A stretch of DNA of 50,703 nt, taken from the NCBI GenBank assembly GCA_015056015.1, contig SVHD01000012.1, positions 1-50,703 on the forward strand, given 5' to 3'. Each line of letters starts with the position of its first letter. The stretch's first letter is position 1. The position numbers and the translations under genes were made by a program. Under the pieces are notes generated by a model, which worked only from the letters and a program-made list of their open reading frames with translations, did no database searches and was not told where the DNA came from. This DNA is from Clostridiales bacterium (GTDB lineage Bacteria; Bacillota; Clostridia; Christensenellales; Aristaeellaceae). Positions 1-8,979 of this stretch are shown here, in pieces.

Positions 1-489
1 CTGAAAATCGAGGGCCGGATGAAAACGGAATATTATGTTTCCACGGTGGTGGGGGCGTATCGCCGGGCGCTGGATGCACTGGCAATCAGCGAAGAAAGTT
101 ATCGTGCGCTGCTTCCTGAATTGGAAAAGGAATTATTAAAGGCCAGCCATCGCCCCTTCAATACCGGCTTTTATTTCGGCGCGCCCCAGCCGGCCGCCGG
201 GGCCGGCGGATTTTCCCAGGAAATGGAATATGTGGCCCGGGTGGAAAAATGGGAAAACGGCCTGGCCACGCTGCATCTGAAAAATCGCTTCTATGTGGGC
301 GATACCCTGGAATTGCTCTCCCCCGCCGGGGTTTTCCCCATTCCGGTAGAGAGTATTCAAAATGCAGAAACCGGGGAATATCTTTCCACCGTATCCGTGG
401 CCGGTCAGCGGGTGATCATCCCCATGGCCCATCCGGCGGGGGAGGGAGATTTCCTCCGGGGCCCCAACCGCAATCATCAGGGCGGCTAA
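1..489 (+). CDS. U32 family peptidase, C-terminal part (5' end outside window)
   Basis: The reading frame is open from base 1 and enters in the motif LKIEGRMKTEYYV, followed by AYRRALD. This is the signature near the end of the catalytic region of U32 'collagenase-like' proteins (YegQ/YhbU/RlhA group). The last 110 residues resemble the small beta-rich domain that follows it. Members of this family include proteins acting in tRNA or rRNA hydroxylation as well as putative peptidases, so the precise role is open. The true start lies upstream of the window; the ATG at 19 is internal. The macro-domain gene begins 25 nt downstream with its own strong ribosome site, so the two are probably co-transcribed. 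Confidence 0.85.
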   Translation: MKIEGRMKTEYYVSTVVGAYRRALDALAISEESYRALLPELEKELLKASHRPFNTGFYFGAPQPAAGAGGFSQEMEYVARVEKWENGLATLHLKNRFYVGDTLELLSPAGVFPIPVESIQNAETGEYLSTVSVAGQRVIIPMAHPAGEGDFLRGPNRNHQGG

Positions 490-514
490 GCGCCGGTGAA
501 AGGAGGCCTGTTCC

Positions 515-1552
515 ATGCCCTTTCAGATCATCCGCCAGGATATTACAAAAATGCAGGTGGACGCCATCGTCAATGCCGCCAATACGGCCCTGAAGCCGGG
601 CGGCGGGGTTTGCGGCGCCATTTTTTCGGCGGCCGGGGCGGAAAAGCTGAAAAAGGAATGTGAAAAAATCGGCCATTGCCCCACCGGGCATGCGGTGATC
701 ACCAAGGGCTATGCCCTGCCCGCCCGCTATATCATCCATACCGCCGGGCCCGTATGGCAGGGCGGCGGCAACAGCGAATCCGCCCTTTTGTATGCCTGCT
801 ATCGCAATTGCCTGGATATTGCCCGGAAAAAGAAGCTGAAAAGCATCGCCTTTCCCCTGATTTCCAGCGGCATATACGGCTATCCCAAGGATCAGGCCAT
901 CGAAATCGCCCATCGCGCCATATCGGATTTTCTTCTGATGGAGGAAATGGAAATTTATCTGGCGGTGTTTTCCAGCGACGCCTTCCATTTCAGCACCAAA
1001 CGCTTTGCCGATGTGGCCGCCTATATCGACGATCATTATGTGGATGCGCATCTGTATTCCCGGCAGGCAGAGCGCATGCGCACCAATGAATTTGCGCAGG
1101 CCGCCCCCATGCCGGCTTTTAGGGAAATGGCAAAAAGGCCCGGCCGGCCGGAAATCTGCGATCTGCCTGCGCCCGCCCCTGCGCCCTGCCTGCAGGACGC
1201 CGTGAAAAACCTGGATGAATCCTTTTCCCAGGCGCTTTTCCGCATCATTGATGAAAAAGGATTGAAGGATCCGCAGGTATATAAAAAGGCCAACCTGAGC
1301 CGGAAATTATTTTCCAAAATCCGCGTTGATTCCCAATACCGCCCCAAGAAAACCACCGCCCTGGCCCTGGCCATTGCCCTGGAGCTGAATCTGGAGGAAA
1401 CCAATCTGTTTCTTTCCCGGGCGGGGTATATTCTTTCCCACAGCCATATCGGCGATATCATTGTGGAATATTTTATTCAGCAGAAGCATTACAATATTTT
1501 CGATATCAATGCCGCCCTCTTTGATTTTGATCAGGCCCTGCTGGGCGGCTGA
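515..1552 (+). CDS. Macro domain protein with C-terminal helical domain
   Basis: Residues 1-170 are a macro domain of the MacroD/YmdB type. They show the ADP-ribose-binding signatures DAIVNAANTALKPGGGVCGA near the N-terminus and SSGIYGYPKDQA near residue 125. Such domains bind ADP-ribose and often remove it, or O-acetyl groups, from substrates. A linker rich in Pro and Ala (about 195-225) leads to a helical domain (about 230-345) with FSKIRVDSQYRPKKTTALA and ALELNLEE. From memory this helical domain recurs in many clostridial proteins and looks like a compact DNA- or protein-binding fold, but I cannot assign it. The start is fixed by GAAAGGAGG at 498-506. The fused architecture suggests a regulatory or stress role rather than simple metabolite clean-up. 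Confidence 0.85.
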   Translation: MPFQIIRQDITKMQVDAIVNAANTALKPGGGVCGAIFSAAGAEKLKKECEKIGHCPTGHAVITKGYALPARYIIHTAGPVWQGGGNSESALLYACYRNCLDIARKKKLKSIAFPLISSGIYGYPKDQAIEIAHRAISDFLLMEEMEIYLAVFSSDAFHFSTKRFADVAAYIDDHYVDAHLYSRQAERMRTNEFAQAAPMPAFREMAKRPGRPEICDLPAPAPAPCLQDAVKNLDESFSQALFRIIDEKGLKDPQVYKKANLSRKLFSKIRVDSQYRPKKTTALALAIALELNLEETNLFLSRAGYILSHSHIGDIIVEYFIQQKHYNIFDINAALFDFDQALLGG

Positions 1553-1567
1553 AAAAAGGAATCCGAA

Positions 1568-1616
1568 AACGGGGGAGCTGCCCTTTGGATGAAAAGGACG
1601 GTTTCCCCGTTTTTTC
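1568..1616 (+). terminator. Probable Rho-independent terminator after the macro gene
   Basis: AACGGGG (1568-1574) pairs with CCCCGTT (1605-1611), followed by TTTT and a short T-rich run. The loop is long (about 30 nt) and may fold further. It separates the macro gene from the cotH cluster. Confidence 0.6.
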
Positions 1617-1650
1617 GCATATGTCCTGCGTGTAAATTTTTGTGAGTGGC

Positions 1651-1679
1651 TTTTATATAGAAGGTTTCTGTGCTATAAT
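1651..1679 (+). promoter_or_regulatory. Possible promoter of the cotH-VTC cluster
   Basis: A consensus TATAAT lies at 1674-1679, 29 nt before the cotH start. The hexamer 17 nt upstream (TTTTAT, 1651-1656) is a weak -35. The preceding terminator supports a new transcription unit starting here. Confidence 0.45.
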
Positions 1680-1708
1680 AGAAGCTGGACCGAAAGGAGG
1701 AATGGCCC

Positions 1709-4700
1709 ATGGCGAAATCAAGACGCTCTTCGCGGCGCTTCAAGCGGGATGTGCGCATGCCGCTTTTATTGGCGATGGCCGCCGTGCTGCTTTTATTTAT
1801 TATTATCATGCCCAAGGAAAAAACGATTCAGGCCTTCAATGCATCCAATACGGGGCTCACATCCACCCACGGGGGATTGCAGATCAGCGAAATCATGACG
1901 GATAATGCCGCCGCCCTTCCGGATGAAGAAGGCAAATTCGGCGATTGGGTGGAAATCGAAAATACCCTGGATACCCCCATGAATATCAAGGGCGTGGGGC
2001 TTTCGGATCGCTCCGACCGGATTATTTTCCTCTTCCCGGATATTACGCTGGCGGCCGGGGAAAAGATCATCGTTTTCTGCGATGACGTAAACCGGGATGA
2101 TCCCCAAGATACCCTGCATGCCAAATTCAAGCTTTCTTCCCTGGGCGAATCCGTATATTTATTTGACGCCTCCGGCCTGGCCATCGATGCGGTGGATGTG
2201 CCCACCCTCAACAGCGATGAATGCTATGCCCGGAATGCGGAAGGATATTTTGAAAAGCATTACGATTATTCCCCCGGCTTTGAAAACGGCGAAGAGGGCC
2301 ACCGGGATTATCTGGATCATTATTCCATCACCCCCGGCGTGCTGATGATCAACGAGGTCATGCCCTCCCCCCGCTCCGGCCTCCGGGATGAGGATGACGA
2401 GCTTTCCGACTGGGTGGAGCTTTATAATATCAGCGATCAGGATATTTCCCTGGCCAATCTGGCCCTTTCCGATGATGAACTCAAGCCCATTAAATGGACC
2501 TTCCCCAAGGATGCGGTGATTCCCGCCCGGGGCTATTATCTGGTTTTCTGCTCCGGCAAGGATAAGGTGGAAGAAAGTACCCGCTATCCCCACACCAATT
2601 TCTCCATCAACGCCGAAGAGGAAACCCTGGTGCTTTCCACCCTGTCCGGCGAACTGGTGGATCGGGTGGTGGTTTACGGCGTAGGCCGGGATCAGAGCTA
2701 TGGCCGGGATCCCGACAGCCTGGGCTGGAAGCATTATACCATGGCCACCCCCGGCGCTCCCAATAATCAGATGGGCGCCAACCGGGCGGATGATTATCTG
2801 CGGGCCATCAACCACACCGGCGTTTATATTTCGGAAGTCATGTCCTCCGCCAGCGTGATCAAGGCCGTTTCCGATCTGCCGGCCGGGGATTATGTGGAAA
2901 TCTATAATTCATCCACGCAACGCTGGGATCTTTCCGGCTGGGGACTGAGCGATAATATCAGCTGGCCCAGAAAATGGACGTTCCCCCAGGGAACGTCCAT
3001 TTCTCCCGGGGAATATAAAATTATCATGCTGGATGGATCGGATGAATCCCAGAGTAATGCCTCCCGGCTGCGCGCCTCCTATTCCCTGACGCGCACAGGC
3101 GGCGAAATCATGACTTTATCCGACCCCACCGGCCGGGTGCTGGACCGGCTGTATCTTCCCCAGATTCCGTCCGATGTATCCTATGGCAGGACGCTGGGGG
3201 CGAGCGGCCTTTTTTATTATGACGCCCCTACCCCCGGCGCGGCCAACGGCACCGGCTTTCACGGCTACAGCGCAACCCCGGTTTTTGAAACCGCCAGCGG
3301 CCTGTATGAAGGCGTGATCACGGTAAGCATCACGGTGCCTGAGGGCACCACGGTGCGCTATACCACCGACGGCGCCATCCCCACCCTGGATAACAGCACG
3401 ATCTATACCGGCCCCATGGAAGTGGGGCAAACGGTGGTCATCCGGGCCCGGGCCTTTGAAAGCGGCTTGCAGCCCTCGGAAACGGTCACTGCCAGCTATA
3501 TCATGAATACCTATCATACCATTGACGTGGTATCCATGGTATGCGATCCCTATGAGCTTTGGGATGATCAGACCGGCCTGCTTTCCGAAGCCCCCGATCT
3601 GCGTTATTGCACGGTGGTGGATAAGAGCGAGCTGCCCTTTGAAACCCCGGTCTACCGCAACTGGGGCAAGATCGACCGGCCCGGCTATGTGGAATTTTTC
3701 CATGTGGATACCGGCGAAAGCTATATTTCCCAGGGGGTCAAGATGGATCTGCTGGGGGCCTATTCCCTGGATATGCCCCAGAAATCCTTTAAGGTTCGCG
3801 CCCAGGCCTCCCTGGGGGAAAAATACTTCAATTATCCCCTCTTTGAGGGCGACCGGGATTACGAATACTATAAATCCTTCACCCTGCGCAATTCGGGCAA
3901 CGATAACGTATGGACCCGGGTGGCCGATGGGGTGCAGACCAAATTGATCGATAATTATCTGGATTCGGATATTCTTACCCTGGCCTGGCGGCCGGTGGTG
4001 GTTTATCTCAACGGGCAATACTGGGGCCATTATAACCTGCGGGAGCGGAAGGATCGTTTTTCCATTGCCCAGCACGAAGGGCTGGATCTGGAAAAGGATA
4101 TGGATATTTACGAAAATATCACCATCGCCCGGGGCAATTGGTCCCTGGTGCAGGGCAGCAGCGCTGAATACAGCAGCATGCTGAAAAAATTCAAAACCCT
4201 CTCCCCCGGCGCCAACGCCGAAGATCTTCAGTATCTCTACGATAACATCGATGTGGACAGCTTCATCGAATGGTTCGCCATCAAGATGTATTTCGGGGAT
4301 TCCGACCCCGGTAATATCATGTATTACAAGCTGCCCGGGGGCAAATGGAAATGCCTGATCTTTGACCTGGATTACGGCCTGTATAATTCCGGGTTCAACA
4401 GCCCCTGGTCCTATCAGAAGGAAGTGGGCATGGGCCAGCAGGAAATCAATAACGTGATTTTCCGCAAAATGCTGGAAGTGCCCGAAATCCGGGATCAATT
4501 CCTTACCCGCCTGGGCGTGATTTTCCAGACCCTGACCACCGAAGTGATGATCGGCCAATTGGATGAATGCACAGAAATGATCAAGGCGGAATTGCCCATG
4601 CATTACGCCCGCTGGGCCCCCTACAAGGAGCCCACCATCAACAGCGATTCCCCCACCTCCGCCGATGGCTATCTGCGCTATTGGCAGGTGCGCGTGGATC

Positions 4701-4828
4701 GTATGAAGGAAACCATGCGGTATCGCCCCTATAAATTCTACGGCCTGGTGCAGGAGGCCTTTTCCCTGAATAAAGCGGAAATGCTGCATTATTTCGGGGA
4801 AATGCCGGAAAATCCGGATGAAGATTGA
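1709..4828 (+). CDS. CotH-family kinase-like protein with three lamin-tail domains
   Basis: This 1039-residue protein has a basic N-terminus and one membrane segment (residues 19-35), so it is anchored with most of the chain outside. Three lamin-tail (LTD) beta-sandwich domains follow at about 52-170, 208-345 and 370-510, each opening with an ISEIM/INEVM/ISEVM strand. A chitobiase-C/FN3-like domain (about 520-598; YTTDGAIPT) and a CotH kinase-like domain (about 604-1010) come next. The CotH part carries LRERKDRF and the acidic FDLDYGLY motif, matching the metal-binding DLD of CotH kinases. Bacillus CotH phosphorylates spore-coat proteins; the target here is unknown. AAAGGAGG precedes the ATG. 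DUF4956 and VTC genes follow directly, a neighbourhood I recall from other Bacillota. Confidence 0.9.
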   Translation: MAKSRRSSRRFKRDVRMPLLLAMAAVLLLFIIIMPKEKTIQAFNASNTGLTSTHGGLQISEIMTDNAAALPDEEGKFGDWVEIENTLDTPMNIKGVGLSDRSDRIIFLFPDITLAAGEKIIVFCDDVNRDDPQDTLHAKFKLSSLGESVYLFDASGLAIDAVDVPTLNSDECYARNAEGYFEKHYDYSPGFENGEEGHRDYLDHYSITPGVLMINEVMPSPRSGLRDEDDELSDWVELYNISDQDISLANLALSDDELKPIKWTFPKDAVIPARGYYLVFCSGKDKVEESTRYPHTNFSINAEEETLVLSTLSGELVDRVVVYGVGRDQSYGRDPDSLGWKHYTMATPGAPNNQMGANRADDYLRAINHTGVYISEVMSSASVIKAVSDLPAGDYVEIYNSSTQRWDLSGWGLSDNISWPRKWTFPQGTSISPGEYKIIMLDGSDESQSNASRLRASYSLTRTGGEIMTLSDPTGRVLDRLYLPQIPSDVSYGRTLGASGLFYYDAPTPGAANGTGFHGYSATPVFETASGLYEGVITVSITVPEGTTVRYTTDGAIPTLDNSTIYTGPMEVGQTVVIRARAFESGLQPSETVTASYIMNTYHTIDVVSMVCDPYELWDDQTGLLSEAPDLRYCTVVDKSELPFETPVYRNWGKIDRPGYVEFFHVDTGESYISQGVKMDLLGAYSLDMPQKSFKVRAQASLGEKYFNYPLFEGDRDYEYYKSFTLRNSGNDNVWTRVADGVQTKLIDNYLDSDILTLAWRPVVVYLNGQYWGHYNLRERKDRFSIAQHEGLDLEKDMDIYENITIARGNWSLVQGSSAEYSSMLKKFKTLSPGANAEDLQYLYDNIDVDSFIEWFAIKMYFGDSDPGNIMYYKLPGGKWKCLIFDLDYGLYNSGFNSPWSYQKEVGMGQQEINNVIFRKMLEVPEIRDQFLTRLGVIFQTLTTEVMIGQLDECTEMIKAELPMHYARWAPYKEPTINSDSPTSADGYLRYWQVRVDRMKETMRYRPYKFYGLVQEAFSLNKAEMLHYFGEMPENPDED

Positions 4829-4885
4829 CTTGAAGAAAAAAATCGTGTACTATGAACAAAGGGAAAAAACAGGGAGGAAATCAAG

Positions 4886-5599
4886 ATGAACGCAATTTCT
4901 CTTCTCACCGGGAATATCACCTTTAATGACGTGGCCCATGGCTCCAGCTTTTCCGATTGGTTTGCCAGCCAGCTTTCCAGCTTCACCCCCATCAATGTGG
5001 CCATCGCGCTGGTGGCGGCGCTGGTGGCGGGCCTGATCATTTCCACTGTTTATAAAAAGACCTTCCGGGGCGTTCTGTATTCCCCCTCCTTTACCATGAC
5101 GCTGATTTTGCTCTGCCTGGTTACCACCCCCGTGGTTATGGCCATCGGCAGCAATGTGGCGCTTTCCATGGGCATGGTGGGCGCCCTGTCCATCGTGCGT
5201 TTCCGTACTGCCGTCAAGGATCCCCTGGATACCGCCTATATGTTCTGGGCCATCACCATGGGCATCCTGCTGGGCTCCAATGCCTATATCATTGCCATTG
5301 TGGCGCTGCTTGGCATTTCCATCATCCTGCTGGTGCTTTCCTATGTGCGGCTGCGCAATCCCAACGGCTATCTGCTGGTGCTGCATTATGATGAATTTGC
5401 CCAGGCCGATATTGAAAATGAGCTCAAGCGCAGCGTACGCTTTTATCGCATGCGTTCCAAGACCGTTACCCGCTCCGGCGCGGAAATGACTGTGGAAATC
5501 CGCCTGGATCACCGGGCCAATCTGGTTAGCCAGATGCTGGATATCAATGGCGTGCATGACGCCACCCTGGTGGCCTGCCAGACCGAAGCGGGGGCATAA
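4886..5599 (+). CDS. DUF4956 membrane protein
   Basis: The 237-residue protein has four or so hydrophobic segments in its first half (about 33-53, 70-90, 91-108 and 115-150), including the conserved GMVGALSIVRFRTAVKDP motif between membrane spans. A soluble C-terminal domain of about 85 residues follows. This matches the DUF4956 family, which has no proven activity but is repeatedly next to VTC-domain genes. Inference: it may form the membrane channel or scaffold for the polyphosphate polymerase encoded 3 nt downstream. GGGAGG sits just upstream of the start, and the gap from cotH is 57 nt. Confidence 0.88.
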   Translation: MNAISLLTGNITFNDVAHGSSFSDWFASQLSSFTPINVAIALVAALVAGLIISTVYKKTFRGVLYSPSFTMTLILLCLVTTPVVMAIGSNVALSMGMVGALSIVRFRTAVKDPLDTAYMFWAITMGILLGSNAYIIAIVALLGISIILLVLSYVRLRNPNGYLLVLHYDEFAQADIENELKRSVRFYRMRSKTVTRSGAEMTVEIRLDHRANLVSQMLDINGVHDATLVACQTEAGA

Positions 5600-5602
5600 A
5601 AG

Positions 5603-6307
5603 ATGGCCCTGCCGCTTCGCCATGAATTAAAATTCTATATTTCCTGGTCTCAGTATGAGGTGCTTTCCCGATGCCTGAAGGGGATTTTGCATCTGGATCC
5701 CAATGCGGTGAAGAACGGCGGATCCTATCATATCCGTTCTTTGTATTTTGATACGATTTTTGATGATGCGCTGTATGATAAAATCAGTGGCGTCAAGGAT
5801 CGCGATAAATACCGCATGCGCATTTACAATCTTTCCGATAAGGAAGTTTTCATGGAATGCAAAACGAAGGTGGGCTCCATGATTTCCAAGCGCTCGGCAA
5901 AGATTTCCCGGGATCTGGCGGAGCAATTGATCGCCTGCGATCCCACCGGCCTGGAAAATACCAAGAGCGGCCTTCTGCGCGACGTCTACCGGGAAATGCG
6001 CACCCGGCTTTTGCATCCCGTGGTGATCGTGGATTATGAACGGGAGGCCTATCTGCATCCGGCAGAGGAAGTGCGCATTACCTTTGATATGAAGCTGCGC
6101 TCCGGCCTTTTCAGCACCGATCTGTTCAATGCGCAATTGCCCACCGTGCCCGTTATGGATACGGAGGAAACCCTGATTCTGGAAATCAAATATAATCGTT
6201 TCCTGCCCCCCTATATCGCCGAAATGATTTCCTTCGCCTGCCCGGAGGCGGTGCAATCCGCCATTTCCAAATATACCATCTGCAGGCGCTATGAGGGCAA
6301 GGAATAA
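5603..6307 (+). CDS. VTC-domain polyphosphate polymerase
   Basis: The 234-residue protein is a stand-alone VTC domain of the triphosphate-tunnel fold. The basic and acidic tunnel motifs are visible in order: RHELKFYI near residue 6, IRSLYFDT near 45, KYRMRIYN near 72, MECKTKVGS near 87, VDYEREAY near 140 and LILEIKYNRFLP near 193. In yeast Vtc4 this domain makes polyphosphate from ATP; bacterial homologues are annotated as polyphosphate polymerases. It begins 3 nt after the DUF4956 stop, so the two are almost certainly translated together. The link with a CotH-type kinase suggests polyphosphate or phosphorylation at the cell surface, which is inference. Confidence 0.88.
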   Translation: MALPLRHELKFYISWSQYEVLSRCLKGILHLDPNAVKNGGSYHIRSLYFDTIFDDALYDKISGVKDRDKYRMRIYNLSDKEVFMECKTKVGSMISKRSAKISRDLAEQLIACDPTGLENTKSGLLRDVYREMRTRLLHPVVIVDYEREAYLHPAEEVRITFDMKLRSGLFSTDLFNAQLPTVPVMDTEETLILEIKYNRFLPPYIAEMISFACPEAVQSAISKYTICRRYEGKE

Positions 6308-6352
6308 TCGCCCGATTCTTCTTTGGGATGCAGATGAAAGGAGATGATCTGC

Positions 6353-7450
6353 ATGATGGAAGCCCTTCATTATCGCTGCCCATGCTGTGGCTCTTCCCTG
6401 ACCTTTGGCGCGGAAAGCCAGCAATTGGATTGCCCCTCCTGCGGCAATTCCTTTCCCCTGGAGGGATTGGAGCAGGCGGCGCAAATCAACGTAAAAAATA
6501 CCACGGATGCGGATATGCATTGGGAGCAGGCGGAAAACGCCGGCTTTGACAACATGGAAAATCAGCATCTGCGGGCATACCGCTGCCAGAGCTGCGGCGC
6601 GGAAATCCTGGCGGATGACGTCACCGCCGCCACCGAATGCGTCTATTGCGGCAATCCCTCCATTATGCCGGGGGTGCTGGAAGGCGCCTATCGCCCGGAT
6701 GGGCTGATTCCCTTCAAAAAGACAAAAGAAGAAGCCCAGGAGGCCTTCCGCAATCATTGCAAGGGCAAAAAGCTGCTGCCTAATGGCTTCTTTGATGAAA
6801 GCCGGGTGGAAAAAATCACCGGCGTTTATGTGCCCTTCTGGCTTTTCCAGTGCGACGCAGAGGCGGATGTGACCTATAACGCCCAGAAGGTGAGCATTCG
6901 CCGGGAAGGGCAATATGAAGTGACCCGCACCTCCCATTTCCTGGTGCGCCGGGGCGGCCATATCGGCTTTAATCAGGTGCCGGTGGATGGCTCCAGCAAA
7001 ATGGATGATACCATGATGGAATCCATCGAGCCTTTTGACAGCGAAAAGGCCGGCGAATTCCAGATCGCCTATTTAAGCGGCTATCAGGCCCAGCGCCATG
7101 ATGTGGACGCAGAAAAATGCCAGCCCCGGGCCAATGAGCGCATCCGGGAAAGCGTGCGCAGCATGATGGCGGGCACCGTGCAGGGATATACCTCCTTCAC
7201 CCCCGCCAATACCCAGATCGAACTGGAGCATGGCACCGTACGGCAGATTCTGATGCCCGTATGGATGCTCAATACCCGCTGGAGGGATCAGATCTATACC
7301 TTCGCCATGAACGGGCAGACCGGCCGCTTCATCGGGGATTTGCCCACCGATAAGGGCAAATTCTGGAAATGGCTGCTGGGGCTGTTCCTGGGCATTGGCG
7401 CAGGCGGATGCCTGATTGCCTGGCTGCTGTTTGCGTTGGGGGTGCTGTAA
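6353..7450 (+). CDS. Zinc-ribbon membrane protein (TFIIB-type ribbon)
   Basis: The N-terminus has a CPCC...CPSC zinc ribbon within the first 35 residues, and a second ribbon (CQSC...CVYC) lies near residues 82-102. A soluble beta-rich region of about 200 residues follows, ending in one strongly hydrophobic segment (about 340-364) at the C-terminus. AAAGGAG at 6337-6343 lies too close to the ATG at 6344, so the ATG at 6353 (or 6356) is preferred. The function is unknown; similar proteins sit beside TPM-domain genes in Bacillota. It follows the VTC gene by 45 nt and precedes the TPM gene by 1 nt, consistent with one operon. Confidence 0.75.
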   Translation: MMEALHYRCPCCGSSLTFGAESQQLDCPSCGNSFPLEGLEQAAQINVKNTTDADMHWEQAENAGFDNMENQHLRAYRCQSCGAEILADDVTAATECVYCGNPSIMPGVLEGAYRPDGLIPFKKTKEEAQEAFRNHCKGKKLLPNGFFDESRVEKITGVYVPFWLFQCDAEADVTYNAQKVSIRREGQYEVTRTSHFLVRRGGHIGFNQVPVDGSSKMDDTMMESIEPFDSEKAGEFQIAYLSGYQAQRHDVDAEKCQPRANERIRESVRSMMAGTVQGYTSFTPANTQIELEHGTVRQILMPVWMLNTRWRDQIYTFAMNGQTGRFIGDLPTDKGKFWKWLLGLFLGIGAGGCLIAWLLFALGVL

Positions 7451-7451
7451 G

Positions 7452-8282
7452 ATGAAGAAATTTTTACTGATTCTGCTGGCGCTTCTGTGCGTTTCCCTGC
7501 CCGCCCTGGCTTCCGACGCCCTGGTGGATACGGCGGATTTGCTGACCGCCTATGAGGAGCAATCCCTGCGGGAGGAAATTGCCGCCATCCGGAATGAATA
7601 TGGCCTGGATGTGGCCATCGTGCTGAAAGACAGCTATTCCGGCTCCTCCATCATGCGCTATGCCGCGGATTATTACGAGGCGCAGGGCTACGGCGAGGAT
7701 GGGCTTTTATTCCTGCTCACCATGTATGAACGGGAATATACCACCGATACCCATGGCCAGGCCATTTCCATCTTCACCGACTACGGCCTGGACCGGATCC
7801 ATGACAAGATTACCCCCTATCTCAGCAGCGGCGATTATTATGGCGCCATGACCCGCTATCTGCGTTCTATCCGTCAGGAAATTGAGCAATATATTCAGCG
7901 GGCAGAAAATGGCGCAGCCTACGATCATGGCTATTCAGAATTGCCAATGTCCTGGTCGCTCGTTACCGTGCAGCTGACCCCCTGGCAGCAGATGGTGGAA
8001 ATCGCGCCCATAATCCTGATTGCCGCTTTCGTCATCGCGCTGATTGTGGCGCTGGTGCTCAAGGGGCAGATGAAATCCGTCCGCCGGCAAAGCGGCGCAT
8101 CCTCCTATGTGCGGGATGGCTCCTTCCAGCTCACCCGGGTGCAGGATATTTATCTGTATACCACCACCCACCGCAGAAAAATCGAAACCAATTCCGGCAA
8201 TCGTTCCGGCGGGGGCGGCGGCAGTTCCACCTTCCGCAGCAGCTCCGGCGGCAGCTTTGGCGGCCGCAGCGGCAAGTTCTGA
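7452..8282 (+). CDS. TPM-domain secreted/membrane protein (YgcG-like)
   Basis: A clear signal peptide (about 1-20, ending ALA) leads into a TPM domain (about 22-145; DTADLLTAYEEQSL and GLDVAIVL). One transmembrane helix follows (about 190-207), and the tail is rich in Gly and Ser (GNRSGGGGGSS). This is the YgcG/Psb32-like architecture, usually placed on the outer face of the membrane with a C-terminal glycine-rich tail. The start at 7452 is chosen because the longer frame (from 7416) overlaps the previous gene and hides the signal peptide. The ribosome site is weak, so expression may depend on coupling to the upstream gene, whose stop is 1 nt away. Confidence 0.82.
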   Translation: MKKFLLILLALLCVSLPALASDALVDTADLLTAYEEQSLREEIAAIRNEYGLDVAIVLKDSYSGSSIMRYAADYYEAQGYGEDGLLFLLTMYEREYTTDTHGQAISIFTDYGLDRIHDKITPYLSSGDYYGAMTRYLRSIRQEIEQYIQRAENGAAYDHGYSELPMSWSLVTVQLTPWQQMVEIAPIILIAAFVIALIVALVLKGQMKSVRRQSGASSYVRDGSFQLTRVQDIYLYTTTHRRKIETNSGNRSGGGGGSSTFRSSSGGSFGGRSGKF

Positions 8283-8303
8283 CGGAGAGACATGTGGAAA
8301 TTT

Positions 8304-8408
8304 GCGAGAGGGGATTTCTTTTAAAAAAGAAATCCCCTCTCGCGCTCTCCCAAAGAAAACGATCTCTGGGTTTCTGTGTACTTATCTGTCCAACTTGAGT
8401 GCCAGTGG
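8304..8408 (+). repeat. Intergenic hairpin repeat, arm 1 (forward)
   Basis: A perfect 40-nt inverted repeat (8304-8343; GCGAGAGGGG...CCCCTCTCGC) is followed by GCTCTCCCAAAGAAAAC and ends with TTGAGTGCCAGTGG (8395-8408). No T-run follows the hairpin, so it is not a standard terminator. It faces the reverse arm at 8980-9084, boxing the acetyltransferase gene. Confidence 0.9.
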
Positions 8409-8436
8409 CGCATAGGGGAATAGAGAGGATGCATTT

Positions 8437-8880
8437 ATGAAGTATTTAGATTTTATATGCACCAAAGAAGATTTTTCCGGCTGCCCTGATGCGAAGATTC
8501 AGGAATTTGACGCCTATCGCTATTACGATTTACTCACAGAATTCTATGATAGCTGCCCGGAGTGTGAATCCTTTCCCAAAGAGGAATATTTCCCGGAAGG
8601 CCCCCGGCAGGATTGGGTGGATTATGTGATCTGGCGGGATGGAAGAATCGCTGCGCGGGCAGGCATATGGATGGCTGCTGATGAGGCGAGGGAGGTGGCA
8701 GGGGTGATTACCCGCCCGGAATATCGGAATCGTGGTTATTCTGCCCAGCTTGTTTCTCATTGCATAGCCAAAATTCTTGCCGAAGGAAAAATGGCCATTC
8801 TTTCCACTGCCGAAACCAATCTGCCCATGATTCGCGCTGCGCAAAAGGCCGGATTCAAACGAGTGGAAACGGAAAAATAA
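8437..8880 (+). CDS. GNAT-family N-acetyltransferase
   Basis: The 147-residue protein carries the acetyl-CoA-binding motif A of GNAT enzymes as RPEYRNRGYSAQLV (about residues 93-106) and the C-terminal AAQKAGFKRV strand-helix typical of the fold. The substrate cannot be inferred; the family acetylates small molecules, peptides or ribosomal proteins. GAGAGGA at 8423-8429 sets the start. The repeat arm ends only 28 nt before the ATG, so the gene is either read through from upstream or uses a promoter inside the repeat; I could not find a good one. Repeat arms in opposite orientation lie on both sides. Confidence 0.85.
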   Translation: MKYLDFICTKEDFSGCPDAKIQEFDAYRYYDLLTEFYDSCPECESFPKEEYFPEGPRQDWVDYVIWRDGRIAARAGIWMAADEAREVAGVITRPEYRNRGYSAQLVSHCIAKILAEGKMAILSTAETNLPMIRAAQKAGFKRVETEK

Positions 8881-8908
8881 TCCGGAAGAATCTTTCTTCC
8901 GGATTTTG
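8879..8908 (+). terminator. Terminator of the acetyltransferase gene
   Basis: AATCCGGAAGAA (8879-8890) pairs perfectly with TTCTTCCGGATT (8894-8905) around a tiny loop, followed by TT. The stem begins in the stop codon itself. Confidence 0.75.
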
Positions 8909-8931
8909 ATATTCTAAACACACATGGCACA

Positions 8932-8975
8932 TAAAAAAAGCAGAGAACCTTCAGCGTTTGTTCTCTGCTTTATTT
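8932..8975. terminator. Bidirectional terminator
   Basis: AGCAGAGAAC (8939-8948) and GTTCTCTGCT (8960-8969) form a 10-bp stem, with an A-run on the left and TTTATTT on the right. It can stop transcription from both the acetyltransferase and the SPFH gene. Confidence 0.75.
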
Positions 8976-8979
8976 GCCT

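Noticed and set aside
8304..8343. Hairpins of the repeat family as Rho-independent terminators
   Set aside because: The stems are strong, but the bases that follow are GCTCTCCC or ACCCACCC, not a T-run. Genuine terminators nearby have separate stems with T-runs.
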